A stretch of 64,000 bases of DNA from Streptomyces sp. NBC_00223. Lineage in GTDB: Bacteria > Actinomycetota > Actinomycetes > Streptomycetales > Streptomycetaceae. Location: NCBI RefSeq assembly GCF_036199905.1, contig NZ_CP108109.1, positions 2,542,001 through 2,606,000 of the forward strand, in the 5' to 3' direction. Below the pieces are notes generated by a model. It was given only the letters and a program-made list of their open reading frames with translations. It had not been told where the DNA came from and searched no databases. Made by a program: the position numbers and the translations under genes. Shown here piece after piece: positions 37,960-46,235 of this stretch. Position 1 is the stretch's first letter. The number at the start of each line of letters is the position of its first letter.

Positions 37960-38096
37960 GAGAAACCGTCCGGCAGATCGAGAAGGGCCAATGTGCGGCT
38001 CCGCCGCGTGAGGGCAGATACACCCCATCTTGCCGTACGTCCACCCACCCGGGCGAATGGGTCCCGGCGCGCGGCGCGGGCGCGTCGGGACCCGGC

Positions 38097-38122
38097 CCCC
38101 GCCCCGGCGGACCGGGGCGGGG
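38097..38122 (-). terminator. Terminator of the thioester-domain gene
   Basis: Perfect 11-bp stem CCCCGCCCCGG / CCGGGGCGGGG with tetraloop CGGA, 26 bases past the stop codon of the minus-strand surface-protein gene and before the ettA unit. Confidence 0.75.
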
Positions 38123-38148
38123 CGGGCGGGGTGGCCCGGATGACGGAG

Positions 38149-39567
38149 TTACTCCGAGACGGCGGAACTCTTCTTGCGGCGGAAGAAGAAGGCCGCGCCG
38201 CCGCCGACCACGACGAGGGCTACCGCTATGCCCGCGATCAGCGGGGTGGCGCTGCTGCTACCGGTCTCGGCGAGGTTGTCGCCGCTGCCGCCCGAGGTGG
38301 CCGGGCTGGGCTGGTTGGCCGGCGGGGTCGAGGCCGCGGGGGTGCTGGGGGCGGGCGTGGCGGCCGTCTTGCAGTCCAGCACGCCTTCGAAGGTCTTCAC
38401 CGACTTGTCGGGCAGCTCGATGTCGATCTTGTACTTCTGGTCCTCCGCGACGGGGACCGTGATCGTCTGCGACTTGCCCGGCGCGACGGTGTACTCCTTG
38501 CCCTCCAGCTGGAAGGTGAAGTCCTCGTCGCCCTCGTTGGCCGCCGTGACGTCCACGCCGTTCTTGGCGCACACGACCTCGGCGGACAGCGCCGGTATCG
38601 GGCCCTTCTTGGCCCACGACACGGTCGCGGAGGCGCTCACCGGGGTGGACTCGGAGCCCGCGAGGATCTGGGTCTGGCTGGCCTTGTTGTTGCCCACGCC
38701 GGTGAAGGCGCGGCCGACCGGCACGGCGGTGGTGGCGGTGACGTCCACGGAGGTGCTGCCGTCCTCGGTGCCCGCGGCCACGTCGAAGTACAGCTTCGCG
38801 CCGTCCTTGACCGTGGTGACGGGCTGGCCGTCGGCGTCGGTCAGCTTCACGCCGGAAGGCGCGTCGGAGGCCAGCGACACCTGCGCGGAGTCCGCGTTGG
38901 TGTGCACGGTCACCGGGCCGAGCCGGTCGCCGGACTTGCCGGAGACGGCGGCCGGGTCCAGCGTCAGCGAGGGCGCGGGCTCGGCCACGACGACCGCGGA
39001 CTTGTAGAGGTACTCGGCGAGCTGTTCGGCGGCCGGGTCATTGGCCGTGATGTTCATGTTGTCCGAGTAGCGCCAGATGGCGACCTGGGTGCCCGCCGCC
39101 GCGGTCTTCTCGGTCAGCGGATCGGTCCCGGCCGTCTCCGCCAGCGCCTTGAGGTCGCTGACCTGCGGGAAGGAGTGCTGGAGTATCCAGGTGATCTTGC
39201 CCGCGTTGTCCTTGTCCCGGTCGGGCCCGTAGAGCGAGGTCGCGCTCCACGGCACTTCCTGGTAACTCGCCTTCGACTGCGTCGAGTTGTGGAAGTCGAT
39301 GCAGTAGGTGAGGATGCTGCCCCCGCCGTCGAGGGTCATCTTGAACAGTCCGGCGGGTTCCGGGTGCTTGACGCCGTTCTCGATGTAGGTGGAGCCGTCG
39401 GACAGGTCTTTCTGAAGGCCGTCGAGAGTCGCTGTCGCCCCGCTCGACGACGGCGCGTCGTCGGCGACGGCTGACACCGCTCCGGTCAGCGCGCCCGTCG
39501 CGAGCAGGCCGGCCGCGATGCCGACCGCCGCGAGGCGGGCAGCGCTCCGCCTGTAGGTCCTGAACAT
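38149..39567 (-). CDS. Sortase-anchored thioester-domain (TQXA) surface protein
   Basis: 472-aa cell-wall protein. Sec signal peptide (cleavage near AVADDA, about residue 35). A thioester domain at about residues 45-205 contains the reactive cysteine in TYCIDFHNST and the glutamine of the TQXA motif (GTQVAIW). Two beta-rich domains and a Thr/Pro/Ala spacer follow. The C-terminus has the class E sorting signal LAETG (432-436), a hydrophobic segment and the tail RRKKSSAVSE. Thioester domains form covalent bonds to surfaces, so an adhesion role at the aerial hypha or spore surface is plausible. ATG 39567 follows GGAGGGG at 8 bases. Monocistronic. Confidence 0.9.
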   Translation of the reverse strand: MFRTYRRSAARLAAVGIAAGLLATGALTGAVSAVADDAPSSSGATATLDGLQKDLSDGSTYIENGVKHPEPAGLFKMTLDGGGSILTYCIDFHNSTQSKASYQEVPWSATSLYGPDRDKDNAGKITWILQHSFPQVSDLKALAETAGTDPLTEKTAAAGTQVAIWRYSDNMNITANDPAAEQLAEYLYKSAVVVAEPAPSLTLDPAAVSGKSGDRLGPVTVHTNADSAQVSLASDAPSGVKLTDADGQPVTTVKDGAKLYFDVAAGTEDGSTSVDVTATTAVPVGRAFTGVGNNKASQTQILAGSESTPVSASATVSWAKKGPIPALSAEVVCAKNGVDVTAANEGDEDFTFQLEGKEYTVAPGKSQTITVPVAEDQKYKIDIELPDKSVKTFEGVLDCKTAATPAPSTPAASTPPANQPSPATSGGSGDNLAETGSSSATPLIAGIAVALVVVGGGAAFFFRRKKSSAVSE

Positions 39568-39812
39568 GTATTTCCCCTCCGGGCGAGGCATACGGTCGAT
39601 AGGAGGGTCGCCTCGCCTGCATTTCCGAGCCCCCGCGCGTGCGAACGTCGAAATCCTAGAAACCATGCGTCACACACTCACCATCGAGGACACCGTGCGC
39701 GGTTTTCGAATCTCAATCGTTATGCCGCGGCGGGCATGTCTCCGTGATTGTCGATAAGTCCCCGGTTCGCTTCCTCCTGGGAAATACCGCTGAATACGGA
39801 TACTCCGGATAC

Positions 39813-40238
39813 TCAGGACGCCGCGGCCGCCAGAGGCGGTGGCGGAGCCGCCGCTTCCGCCGGCACGGCGCCTCCGGTCGACCTCGCGCGGGTGAATCGG
39901 GCCACTCCGCGGGCGAGATCATGTCCCACGGCCACCGCGTCGATCTCCGGGGAGACATGGCGGCGGCCCTCCTTCTCGTCCTCGCGAATCCTCAGCCGCC
40001 CCTGGACGACGAGGGGTTCACCCAGACCGACGGATTCCTTGACGTTGACGCCGATATTGCGCCACGCGCGCACCGTGTAGAAGCTCGTCGCGCCGTCCGT
40101 CCACGCCCCGCGCTCCGTGTCCCAGCGGCGCGAGGAGGTGGCCAGCCGGAATCGGGTGCAGGTGACACCGGCCGCGGTCACCTGGCTCTCGGGCTCGGTG
40201 GCGACATTTCCTACGACGGTCACCAGGGTCTCGTTCAT
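39813..40238 (-). CDS. ssbB: Single-stranded DNA-binding protein, second paralogue
   Basis: OB-fold SSB, 141 aa, shorter than the essential SsbA. The N-terminal 110 residues hold the OB fold (MNETLVTVVGNVATEP, TRFRLATSSRRWD, SFYTVRAWRNIG). The C-terminus is Ala/Pro-rich and lacks the acidic DDEPPF-type tip that recruits partner proteins, which is characteristic of SsbB. In S. coelicolor SsbB acts in chromosome segregation during sporulation. ATG 40238 follows GAGGAG. DnaA-box-like sites lie upstream, and two dynamin-like genes are immediately upstream on the same strand. Confidence 0.9.
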   Translation of the reverse strand: MNETLVTVVGNVATEPESQVTAAGVTCTRFRLATSSRRWDTERGAWTDGATSFYTVRAWRNIGVNVKESVGLGEPLVVQGRLRIREDEKEGRRHVSPEIDAVAVGHDLARGVARFTRARSTGGAVPAEAAAPPPPLAAAAS

Positions 40239-40330
40239 CACGCACTCCTCTGTCAATCGCGCTCCCGTGCGGAACGCGTTGATGACATCGTGCGGGAATT
40301 CCGGGAGCCGCAGAGCGGGAAAATGAAATC

Positions 40331-40357
40331 TGTGGAAAAACGGTCGCTTGTGGATAA
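40331..40357 (-). promoter_or_regulatory. Two DnaA-box-like sites upstream of ssbB
   Basis: On the minus strand TTATCCACA (40349-40357) is a perfect E. coli-type DnaA box, and TTTTCCACA (40331-40339) differs from it by one base. They are in the same orientation, 18 bases start to start, about 90-120 bases before the ssbB ATG. The location suits DnaA control of ssbB; binding is not shown. Confidence 0.5.
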
Positions 40358-40360
40358 CTC

Positions 40361-40380
40361 GGTCACTCGGACGAGTGACC
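40361..40380 (-). terminator. Hairpin at the dynB stop codon
   Basis: GGTCACTCG (40361-40369) and CGAGTGACC (40372-40380) are a perfect 9-bp inverted repeat with two bases between, overlapping the dynB stop. It likely ends the dynAB transcript and separates it from ssbB. Confidence 0.5.
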
Positions 40381-42240
40381 GGGCAGACAGGAACGCCGTG
40401 GCGCGGACCCGGCGACGACGGCGTACTGCTCACGCACTTCCCGGTACCGCATCAGCTCGGCGGCGACCGGCTCAAGGATCCGGGCCCTGCCGCAGTCCGC
40501 CGCCGCGTCCCGCAGCCGCCGCTCGGCGGCCTGTCCGTAACGCCGGGCGGGACCGCGGGCGGCGATCCGGCAGATCCACGTGACCAGCGGCCCGCCGGCC
40601 CCACCCGCCGCGATCATGACCAGCGGCGGCCACCAGGGCAGGGCGATCCAGTCCGTCACGACCGCGGTCAGACAGACCGCCCCCGCCAGCGCGAGCGCCA
40701 TCAGCAGCCACTGCACGGCCCTGGCCACGGACCACCAGCCGGGCGGCTCGGGCTCGCCGGGCCTGGCCCGCTCCACCGCGCCGTCCAGCGCCGCCGGCAG
40801 CCCCTCACCGCCGCGCCGCGCCGCGTCCCGGACCGCCCGGGCCCACGGGGCCGGCAGTCCGCGGGCGGCGTCGGCGGTCAGTCCGCGGACCGCCTCGTCG
40901 ATCACCGGCCGCGACGCGGTCCCGGCCGGGCCGGGCCGGCGGTTCCGCTCTCCTCCTGTCCGGGCTGCGGGCGGGCCGGCGGGTCGCCTCGCGGCGGCCC
41001 CGGCGGGCAGTGCTCCGGACCTCCCATCGATCCCTCGAACGGGTGAACTAGGCATTTTCCGGCCGAAAAGGGAACAGTGCGCCGGAGCGGTCCGTTCCCC
41101 GATCAGTCGACTCCACGGTGTGCCGCACGCGTCCCGCGCGGCGCGTCCCCAGTCCCGTTGGGCCGACTGACCGACCCCGGCCGCTCCCACCGCGTCCGCG
41201 AGCCGGTCGATGAAGTCCTCGCGCGCCGGATCGGTGAGCCCGGCACCGCCCTCGCCGACGTAGAGAGGCTGGAGTCTGCTCGCCGTGTGGTCCAGATCGG
41301 CCGCCAGCCGCCGCCCGGCCGCGGTGTGCTCGGTGACGATCTGGCCCAGCACGGAGCGCAGATCCGGCATGCCCTGCCCGGTGAGTGCGGAGGCGGCGAG
41401 CACGACGGCCCCGTCCTCGCCGTGCTCGCCGACCGCGAGTCCGTCCTCGTCGAGCAGCCGTCGCAGGTCGTCGAGGACCAGGTCCGCCGTGTCCCCCGGC
41501 AGCCGGTCGACCTGATTGAGCACCAGCACGGTCACATCGGCGTGCCCGGCCAGGGGGCGCAGATAGCGCTCGTGCAGTGCCGCGTCGGCGTACTTCTCCG
41601 GGTCCAGCACCCAGACGACGACGTCCACCAGCCGCAGCAGGCGGTCCACCTGCTCGCGGTGACCGGTGGCGGCGGAGTCGTGGTCGGGGAGGTCGATCAG
41701 TACCAGCCCGTCGAGGCTCTGATCCTTGACACCACCGAGGTCACCACCGGTCCCGGCGGAGTCGCCAACTGAACAGTGTGCGCTGCCGTGGCGGGCACCG
41801 GAGGCCCAGCGGAGGTCCTGCTCGTACATCAGCCCCGGCCGGGCGTGTCGGTCGCGGGGGTCGATTCCCAGCCGGTCGAGCAGCCCCGCGGCCCGCTCCG
41901 GCTGCCACGCGCAGGAGACCGGCCGGGAGGTGGTGGGCCGCCGCACGCCGGTCTCGGACAGTTCGAGCCCGGCAAGCGCGTTGAACAGCGTGGACTTGCC
42001 ACTGCCGGTGGCCCCGGCCACGGCGACCACGGTGTGGTCGAGCGACAGTCGCCGTCGTTCACCGATGCGTGCCAGCAGTTCGCCGCTCTCCGCGAGGGCG
42101 TCCGGGCTGATCCGGGTCCTGGACAGGCCCAGCAGTTCGCCGAGTGCGTCGACCCGTACGGTCAGCGGGTCGGCGGCGCCCCCGTCGGCGGGTGCGAGCG
42201 GTACGTCCAGGGCCGAGGGGGTGGGGGCCACCGCGGTCAC
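40363..42240 (-). CDS. dynB: Dynamin-like GTPase with membrane hairpin, DynB-like
   Basis: Membrane-associated GTPase that in Streptomyces supports sporulation septa together with DynA by stabilising FtsZ rings. 625 aa. GTPase domain with P-loop GATGSGKST (near residues 75-83), a threonine-containing switch region ([10 protein letters not shown]), G3 DLPDHDS and G4 NQVD. A disordered Pro/Arg-rich insertion lies at about 395-440, and two hydrophobic segments near 525-575 ([33 protein letters not shown]) form the membrane hairpin. GTG 42240 overlaps the dynA stop (GTGA); GTG 42231 is an alternative with better ribosome-site spacing. The frame runs open further upstream inside dynA but is not used. 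Confidence 0.85.
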   Translation of the reverse strand: MTAVAPTPSALDVPLAPADGGAADPLTVRVDALGELLGLSRTRISPDALAESGELLARIGERRRLSLDHTVVAVAGATGSGKSTLFNALAGLELSETGVRRPTTSRPVSCAWQPERAAGLLDRLGIDPRDRHARPGLMYEQDLRWASGARHGSAHCSVGDSAGTGGDLGGVKDQSLDGLVLIDLPDHDSAATGHREQVDRLLRLVDVVVWVLDPEKYADAALHERYLRPLAGHADVTVLVLNQVDRLPGDTADLVLDDLRRLLDEDGLAVGEHGEDGAVVLAASALTGQGMPDLRSVLGQIVTEHTAAGRRLAADLDHTASRLQPLYVGEGGAGLTDPAREDFIDRLADAVGAAGVGQSAQRDWGRAARDACGTPWSRLIGERTAPAHCSLFGRKMPSSPVRGIDGRSGALPAGAAARRPAGPPAARTGGERNRRPGPAGTASRPVIDEAVRGLTADAARGLPAPWARAVRDAARRGGEGLPAALDGAVERARPGEPEPPGWWSVARAVQWLLMALALAGAVCLTAVVTDWIALPWWPPLVMIAAGGAGGPLVTWICRIAARGPARRYGQAAERRLRDAAADCGRARILEPVAAELMRYREVREQYAVVAGSAPRRSCLPGHSSE

Positions 42241-43877
42241 CTCTCCTTCTGCAGTACGGACAGGGCGGCGATCAGGGCGGACTGCTGCCCGGCGGTGACG
42301 TCGTAGCCGTCGACGGGTGCGAGCCGCCGTTCGCGTTCCCCGCCGAGCAGTCCGGCGACGGCGTCGGCGAGACGGTCGCCCGCCGCGTCGCGCAGGCGGA
42401 GGGCGGCCTGCGCGCCCAGGGTCTCGGCGAGACGTTCGCCCGCGAACCGCCCCGGGCGGCCACCGAGCAGGGCGGTGGCCAGCAGGGCGGCCACGTCCTC
42501 CGGGTCGGCGGGCGGCCGGTCGGTGGTGCGGATCGCCCTGACCTCGGCGTAGGCGAGGTCGGTCAGACCGCGCCGCCAGCGGCGTACCCCCTTGTCGATG
42601 CGGGTCGCGACGGCCACCCGGTCCCGGTCCGGGCGGGCGGTGGGTTCTTCGAGCAGGGCGGTGCCCGCCGGGTCGCGCTGCCATGCCTCGGTGACGCGTT
42701 CGTCGGCGGCGTCGGTCTCGGTGCGCAGCAGCGCCGCCAACTCCTCGGCCAGGGCGTGCTGCAAGGCGTCGGGGCCGCACTCCGGGTAGCCCTGCCAGTG
42801 CGCGAGCGCCTCGCCCGACAGGGGCACACCGGCCCTGATCGCGGCCTCGATCCGGACAGCGGCCCGCGCGTATGCCTCGTCGGCGGTGCGGGCGAGCCGT
42901 ACGGCGGAGGCGTGTTGGGCGGCGGAGGCGGAGGCGAGCGCGGGCAGCCGGGCCCGCAGTGAGTCGAGCGTGCCGACCACGGTCCGGCGGGCGGCGTGCT
43001 GCCGGGCGGCCGGGTCCTCGGCGCAGTGCGCCAGCCAGGCGCGCAGCGCGGCGACGGTGGTCTGCGGCAGAAGCCCTCCCCCGCCGGCGGATTCGGGCAG
43101 TTCGGGGACGGTGAAGCGGGGTACGTCGCCGAGCCCGGCCTTGTCCAGGAGGGCCGCGTAGTGCCGGCCCACGTCGTCGGCGATCTGGTGCGGGACACGG
43201 TCGAGGACGGTGGCGAGGGTGACGTCGTACTCCTTGGCGGTGCGCAGCAGGTGCCAGGGCACGGCGTCGGCGTAGCGGGCGGAGGTGGTGACCAGAATCC
43301 AGATGTCGGCGGCGCAGATGAGTTCGGCGGCGAGTTCCCGGTTGCGGGTGACGAGGGAGTCGATGTCGGGGGCGTCGAGGAGTGCCAGGCCGCGGGGCAG
43401 CGAGTCGTCGGTTTCCAGCCGCAGCTCGGCGCGCTCGGGCTCGGGACGCTCGGAGTCGGACCGGTACTGGCCGTCCTCGTCCGCCCGGGAGCGCTGCCGT
43501 ACGGCCCAGACACGGGTCAGTCCGGGCAGTACACGGGGGTCGGCGAACCAGGCGCGGTCCTCGGGGTGGCAGACGAGCACCGGGACGCGGGTGGTCGGCC
43601 GCAGCACGCCCGGGGCGCTGACCCGGCGGCCCACGAGGGAGTTGACGAGGGTCGACTTTCCCGCCCCGGTCGATCCGCCGACAACGGCCAGCAGCGGGGC
43701 TTCCGGGGCTGCCAGCCGGGGTACGAGGTAGTCGTCGAGCTGGGCGAGCAGCTCTTTGCGGGTGAGGCGGGCCCGGGCGGCTCCGGGGAGCGGGAAGGGG
43801 AAGCGTGCGGCGTCGACACAGTCACGAAGTGCGGACAGCGCGTCAAGCAGCTGGGGCCGTACGTCCAAGATCACCAC
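42237..43877 (-). CDS. dynA: Dynamin-like GTPase, DynA-like
   Basis: First of the two dynamin-like GTPases. 546 aa, P-loop [10 protein letters not shown] near residue 66, a switch threonine pair in [10 protein letters not shown]3 LDAPDIDS, then long helical stalk regions. No TM segment, so membrane attachment would come through DynB. The N-terminus is uncertain: GTG 43877 and GTG 43874 are adjacent and no strong Shine-Dalgarno precedes either; an upstream open extension to 44000 looks non-coding. Overlap with dynB indicates co-translation. Confidence 0.83.
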   Translation of the reverse strand: MVILDVRPQLLDALSALRDCVDAARFPFPLPGAARARLTRKELLAQLDDYLVPRLAAPEAPLLAVVGGSTGAGKSTLVNSLVGRRVSAPGVLRPTTRVPVLVCHPEDRAWFADPRVLPGLTRVWAVRQRSRADEDGQYRSDSERPEPERAELRLETDDSLPRGLALLDAPDIDSLVTRNRELAAELICAADIWILVTTSARYADAVPWHLLRTAKEYDVTLATVLDRVPHQIADDVGRHYAALLDKAGLGDVPRFTVPELPESAGGGGLLPQTTVAALRAWLAHCAEDPAARQHAARRTVVGTLDSLRARLPALASASAAQHASAVRLARTADEAYARAAVRIEAAIRAGVPLSGEALAHWQGYPECGPDALQHALAEELAALLRTETDAADERVTEAWQRDPAGTALLEEPTARPDRDRVAVATRIDKGVRRWRRGLTDLAYAEVRAIRTTDRPPADPEDVAALLATALLGGRPGRFAGERLAETLGAQAALRLRDAAGDRLADAVAGLLGGERERRLAPVDGYDVTAGQQSALIAALSVLQKER

Positions 43878-44205
43878 AATGGCAGAATGCCCCAAAATGC
43901 AGCATTTTTGAAGCGCATTCCGGGTAATTTGCCCTATTCGGCCCGCGTGGCGGCCTGCCGGGACTGGAGGTGGCCAGGGGACAGAATGAGCCACCGGCAT
44001 AACGAGTGCACAACAGCAGCATTTCGACCCGTCAAAAGCGATGCACCTTCTGCACGCGCCTGCGATTATCGGACCGCTTCACCGAACCTCCACACCGTGC
44101 CACACGGGTGAAGCACCCGGCAGCAGGCATGTGGCGCCCTATCCTTGACCCCGGTACGAGGTCACGGAACCACCCAGGGGCGGAGACAGCCGCGGCCACT
44201 GTCCA
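43878..44205. other. Gap between dynA and tRNA-Arg
   Basis: 328 bases without a credible gene. It is AT-richer than its surroundings near dynA and contains the palindrome listed separately. Both the dynA promoter (minus) and the tRNA promoter (plus) should lie here; I could not assign either with confidence. Confidence 0.5.
43894..43908. promoter_or_regulatory. 15-bp palindrome upstream of dynA
   Basis: AAAATGCAGCATTTT is a perfect 7-1-7 palindrome, strikingly AT-rich for this genome, 16 bases upstream of the dynA start. Its position fits an operator or activator site for the dynAB operon. The regulator is unknown. Confidence 0.45.
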
Positions 44206-44278
44206 GCCCCCGTAGCTCAGTGGATAGAGCAGGCGCCTTCTAAGCGCTTGGCCGCAGGTTCGAGTCCTGCCGGGGGCG
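44206..44278 (+). tRNA. tRNA-Arg (anticodon UCU)
   Basis: Complete cloverleaf: acceptor GCCCCCG / CGGGGGC, D arm GCTCAGTGGATAGAGC, anticodon stem GGCGC / GCGCT around the loop CTTCTAA (anticodon TCT, reads AGA), T arm GCAGG-TTCGAGT-CCTGC, discriminator G. No encoded CCA. Its 3' half is duplicated at 47392-47434, marking it as an integration site. Confidence 0.97.
44231..44273 (+). repeat. Attachment-site-like direct repeat, tRNA copy
   Basis: From the anticodon stem to the acceptor stem of tRNA-Arg, 29 bases then 13 bases identical to 47392-47434 with one mismatch between (T44260 versus C47421). This is the usual location of tyrosine-recombinase attachment cores. Confidence 0.8.
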
Positions 44279-44626
44279 CTTCACCGACACGCTGTCCCGC
44301 TTCTCGTTCGTAGCGAGTTTGCCCAGCTCAGGGGGCACGCTAGCAGCCTCCGCGTAAGGACACCGCTAGCTCTGGGATCCAACGGGGGCCGAGGCGAAAT
44401 GTCCGGCTGAGGGTGGCTGAAACCGGCTGTATACGGCTGGTCGTCCCACATACGTCCCACAGAACGGCGCGTGCGGCGCGCTTCCCCGAGGGCAACCTGC
44501 CGGGGGCCCTACCGGCCGACGCCGGCCAGCGGGTTCTTCCGCCTCGACGTAGCGTGGGAGTGGGGGTACTCGCCGGAACGGGCAACGACTGTTGCGCGTT
44601 CCGGAGCGGGGAGACGGAGGCGCGCC
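44279..44626. other. Non-coding start of the element
   Basis: 348 bases after the tRNA with no convincing gene. The notable content is the phased repeat array at 44405-44461. The last 20 bases provide the Shine-Dalgarno GGAGG of the membrane-protein gene. Confidence 0.5.
44405..44461 (+). repeat. Helically phased direct-repeat array
   Basis: GGCTG occurs four times at exactly 10-base spacing (44405, 44415, 44425, 44435), followed by CGTCCCACA twice at 11-base spacing (44442, 44453). One helical turn between copies puts all sites on one face of the DNA, typical of cooperative protein binding. Its place about 130 bases inside the element from the tRNA core suits integrase arm or excisionase sites. 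Confidence 0.6.
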
Positions 44627-45166
44627 ATGACGGGCGGAATCGCGCAGCGCGGAATCGGCAAGGACGGTCCGCGGCAGACGCCGCGCCTGACCGACCGCTG
44701 GAAGAAGACACTGCGAGAGCGTACGACCCCCACCCAGCGGTCGCTCATCGTCACGTGGATCTCCTTCGGGACCACGTTCGGCACGGTGCGACTGATCACA
44801 CACGGCATCCGCGGCGGCTGGCTGCCCCTGGGCAACGTCTCAGCGGGCGGCACCCACCTGCACCACTACAACATCGGCATCGGCATCCTGTCAGGGGTCG
44901 GCCTGGTCGCCGTCCGGGGCGACACCCAGGCCGTCGGCCACCCGGCCGTGGCGGCCGCCTACGGTGGGGGCGCCGCCCTGATCGCCGACGAGTTCGCCCT
45001 CCTCCTGGACCTCCAGGACGTCTACTGGGCCAAGCAGGGCCGGGTCAGCGTCGATGTCTCGTTCGGCATCATGTCCGTTCTCGGGCTCTACCTCACCGCG
45101 CGCCCGTTCTGGCACGAGCTGGCCAAGGTCACCGGCCGACACGCCCGCGAGCGCTTCGCCCACTGA
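44627..45166 (+). CDS. Small integral membrane protein of unknown function
   Basis: 179 aa with a basic N-terminal region of about 35 residues, then about four hydrophobic segments. A histidine-rich motif, GGTHLHHYNIGIGIL (about residues 68-82), begins the second segment, and a D/E-containing stretch IADEFALLLDLQDVYW follows the third. The clustered His, Asp and Glu could bind a metal, but no family function is known to me. ATG 44627 is chosen because GGAGG lies 6 bases upstream; the open frame extends to 44471. First gene after the tRNA. Confidence 0.7.
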   Translation: MTGGIAQRGIGKDGPRQTPRLTDRWKKTLRERTTPTQRSLIVTWISFGTTFGTVRLITHGIRGGWLPLGNVSAGGTHLHHYNIGIGILSGVGLVAVRGDTQAVGHPAVAAAYGGGAALIADEFALLLDLQDVYWAKQGRVSVDVSFGIMSVLGLYLTARPFWHELAKVTGRHARERFAH

Positions 45167-45479
45167 CGCCGCACCGGCCGTCCCACCGCCGCGAAACCAT
45201 CCGCCTGCTGCCACCCACCACCCAGACCTCCGGCACACCGGCCCGGCCCGAGGCCCGCCCGCACCCCGCACCGGAATCGGGGTCCACGAACGCCCGCGAG
45301 ACCGCGTCGGCCGACTACCGCCAGGCGCTCACCGCCCTCCAGGCTGGCAAAAGCGGACCAGAGGACCGGCACCGCCCCCTGGCTGCGGGGCCTGCGCTTC
45401 TGCTCCCGCTGCCCTGCACGCAGTGCTTACGATGCCGATGCCATTCATGACGGTTGGCAGTAATGGAGGCAAAAGACAT
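45167..45479. other. Non-coding stretch, possible gene relic
   Basis: 313 bases without an intact gene. One plus-strand reading around 45290-45360 gives a plausible helical fragment (NARETASADYRQALTALQAGK) with no start and a soon-following stop context, which could be the remains of a gene. The end carries the Shine-Dalgarno of the next ORF. Confidence 0.35.
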
Positions 45480-45875
45480 ATGGCTGACAAACCCGCTCTG
45501 GCCCTCGACCCGTTACGGTCAGACGTGGCCTACCGCATCGCATGCCTGCGGCACCTCAGAGTCAACCGGCTGAACGCGAGTACCTGGCAACAGGCGGACA
45601 CGCACTGGTTCCAGGCGCTCGACTGCGAGGGGGTACTGGCCGTACAGGAAGCGTCCGTATTATTGGACAGCTACGTTGACGTCCGCGACCGAGTGCTGGG
45701 GTTTTCGCCGTCGTTGTCTTCTGCCGGTCGTACTGGTGCTCAGGCGACCTGGTCCCGCAACCGACTGCCGTCGGCCGGTCGCCGGCTGGCCCTGACGGAG
45801 ACGTTCTGGCAGGCCGCGGGCTTCGTCTTGTGGAGAAGGTTCCGGGTTCGGCGAACAGAGAACCTCAGGCCGTGA
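45480..45875 (+). CDS. Short ORF, unrecognised
   Basis: 131 aa, no family recognised. The first 70 residues look like real protein (DVAYRIACLRHLRVNRLNASTWQQAD, then DCEGVLAVQEASVLLDSYVDVRDRVL); the C-terminal third is Arg/Ser-rich and may be read-through of a truncated gene. ATG 45480 has GGAGG ten bases upstream. No TM or signal peptide. It may be a broken gene. Confidence 0.4.
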   Translation: MADKPALALDPLRSDVAYRIACLRHLRVNRLNASTWQQADTHWFQALDCEGVLAVQEASVLLDSYVDVRDRVLGFSPSLSSAGRTGAQATWSRNRLPSAGRRLALTETFWQAAGFVLWRRFRVRRTENLRP

Positions 45876-46235
45876 GGCCTGGGACAACCGACACCGGCGA
45901 GACATCGTTTCTCATACCTCGTTGACGATGGCCGTGTGTCTGTTCAGCGAGCCACGAGTGCCAAGTACGGTGGGCGGCCGGGTGATGAGGACGGGGCCGA
46001 TATCGGTGGCGCACGTCGTTTGCGGAGACTCCTGCCCTGGTGCCTTGTCGATCGGTTTTCCTTGGCAAAGGCACTCAGGACTTCGGGGCGCAAGAGTGGC
46101 ACAACCGGGACGGGCACGTCGCCAGGATCTCGCCGTTCGGGAGGTCGCCGAAGTCTGTATGTGAAGGCATCAAGTATGTGATGCCTTCACACGGGGCGCC
46201 AGTGCTGCGCGCCGGACGCACGGGCGTACTGCCGG
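45876..46235. other. Non-coding stretch downstream of the aquaporin
   Basis: 360 bases with only short, unconvincing reading frames. It contains the perfect hairpin at 46160-46191. No other structure seen. Confidence 0.5.
46160..46191 (-). terminator. Long perfect hairpin downstream of the aquaporin gene
   Basis: TGTGAAGGCATCA and TGATGCCTTCACA (13-bp perfect stem, loop AGTATG) lie 45 bases past the aquaporin stop. Unlike other hairpins in the window it is not GC-dominated, in keeping with foreign origin. Most likely the aquaporin terminator; a protein-binding palindrome is the alternative. Confidence 0.55.

Noticed and set aside
45922..46181. Short plus-strand frames that could be a transposase or integrase relic
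   Set aside because: No catalytic motif or family resemblance and no inverted terminal repeats; the hairpin at 46160-46191 is better read as a terminator.
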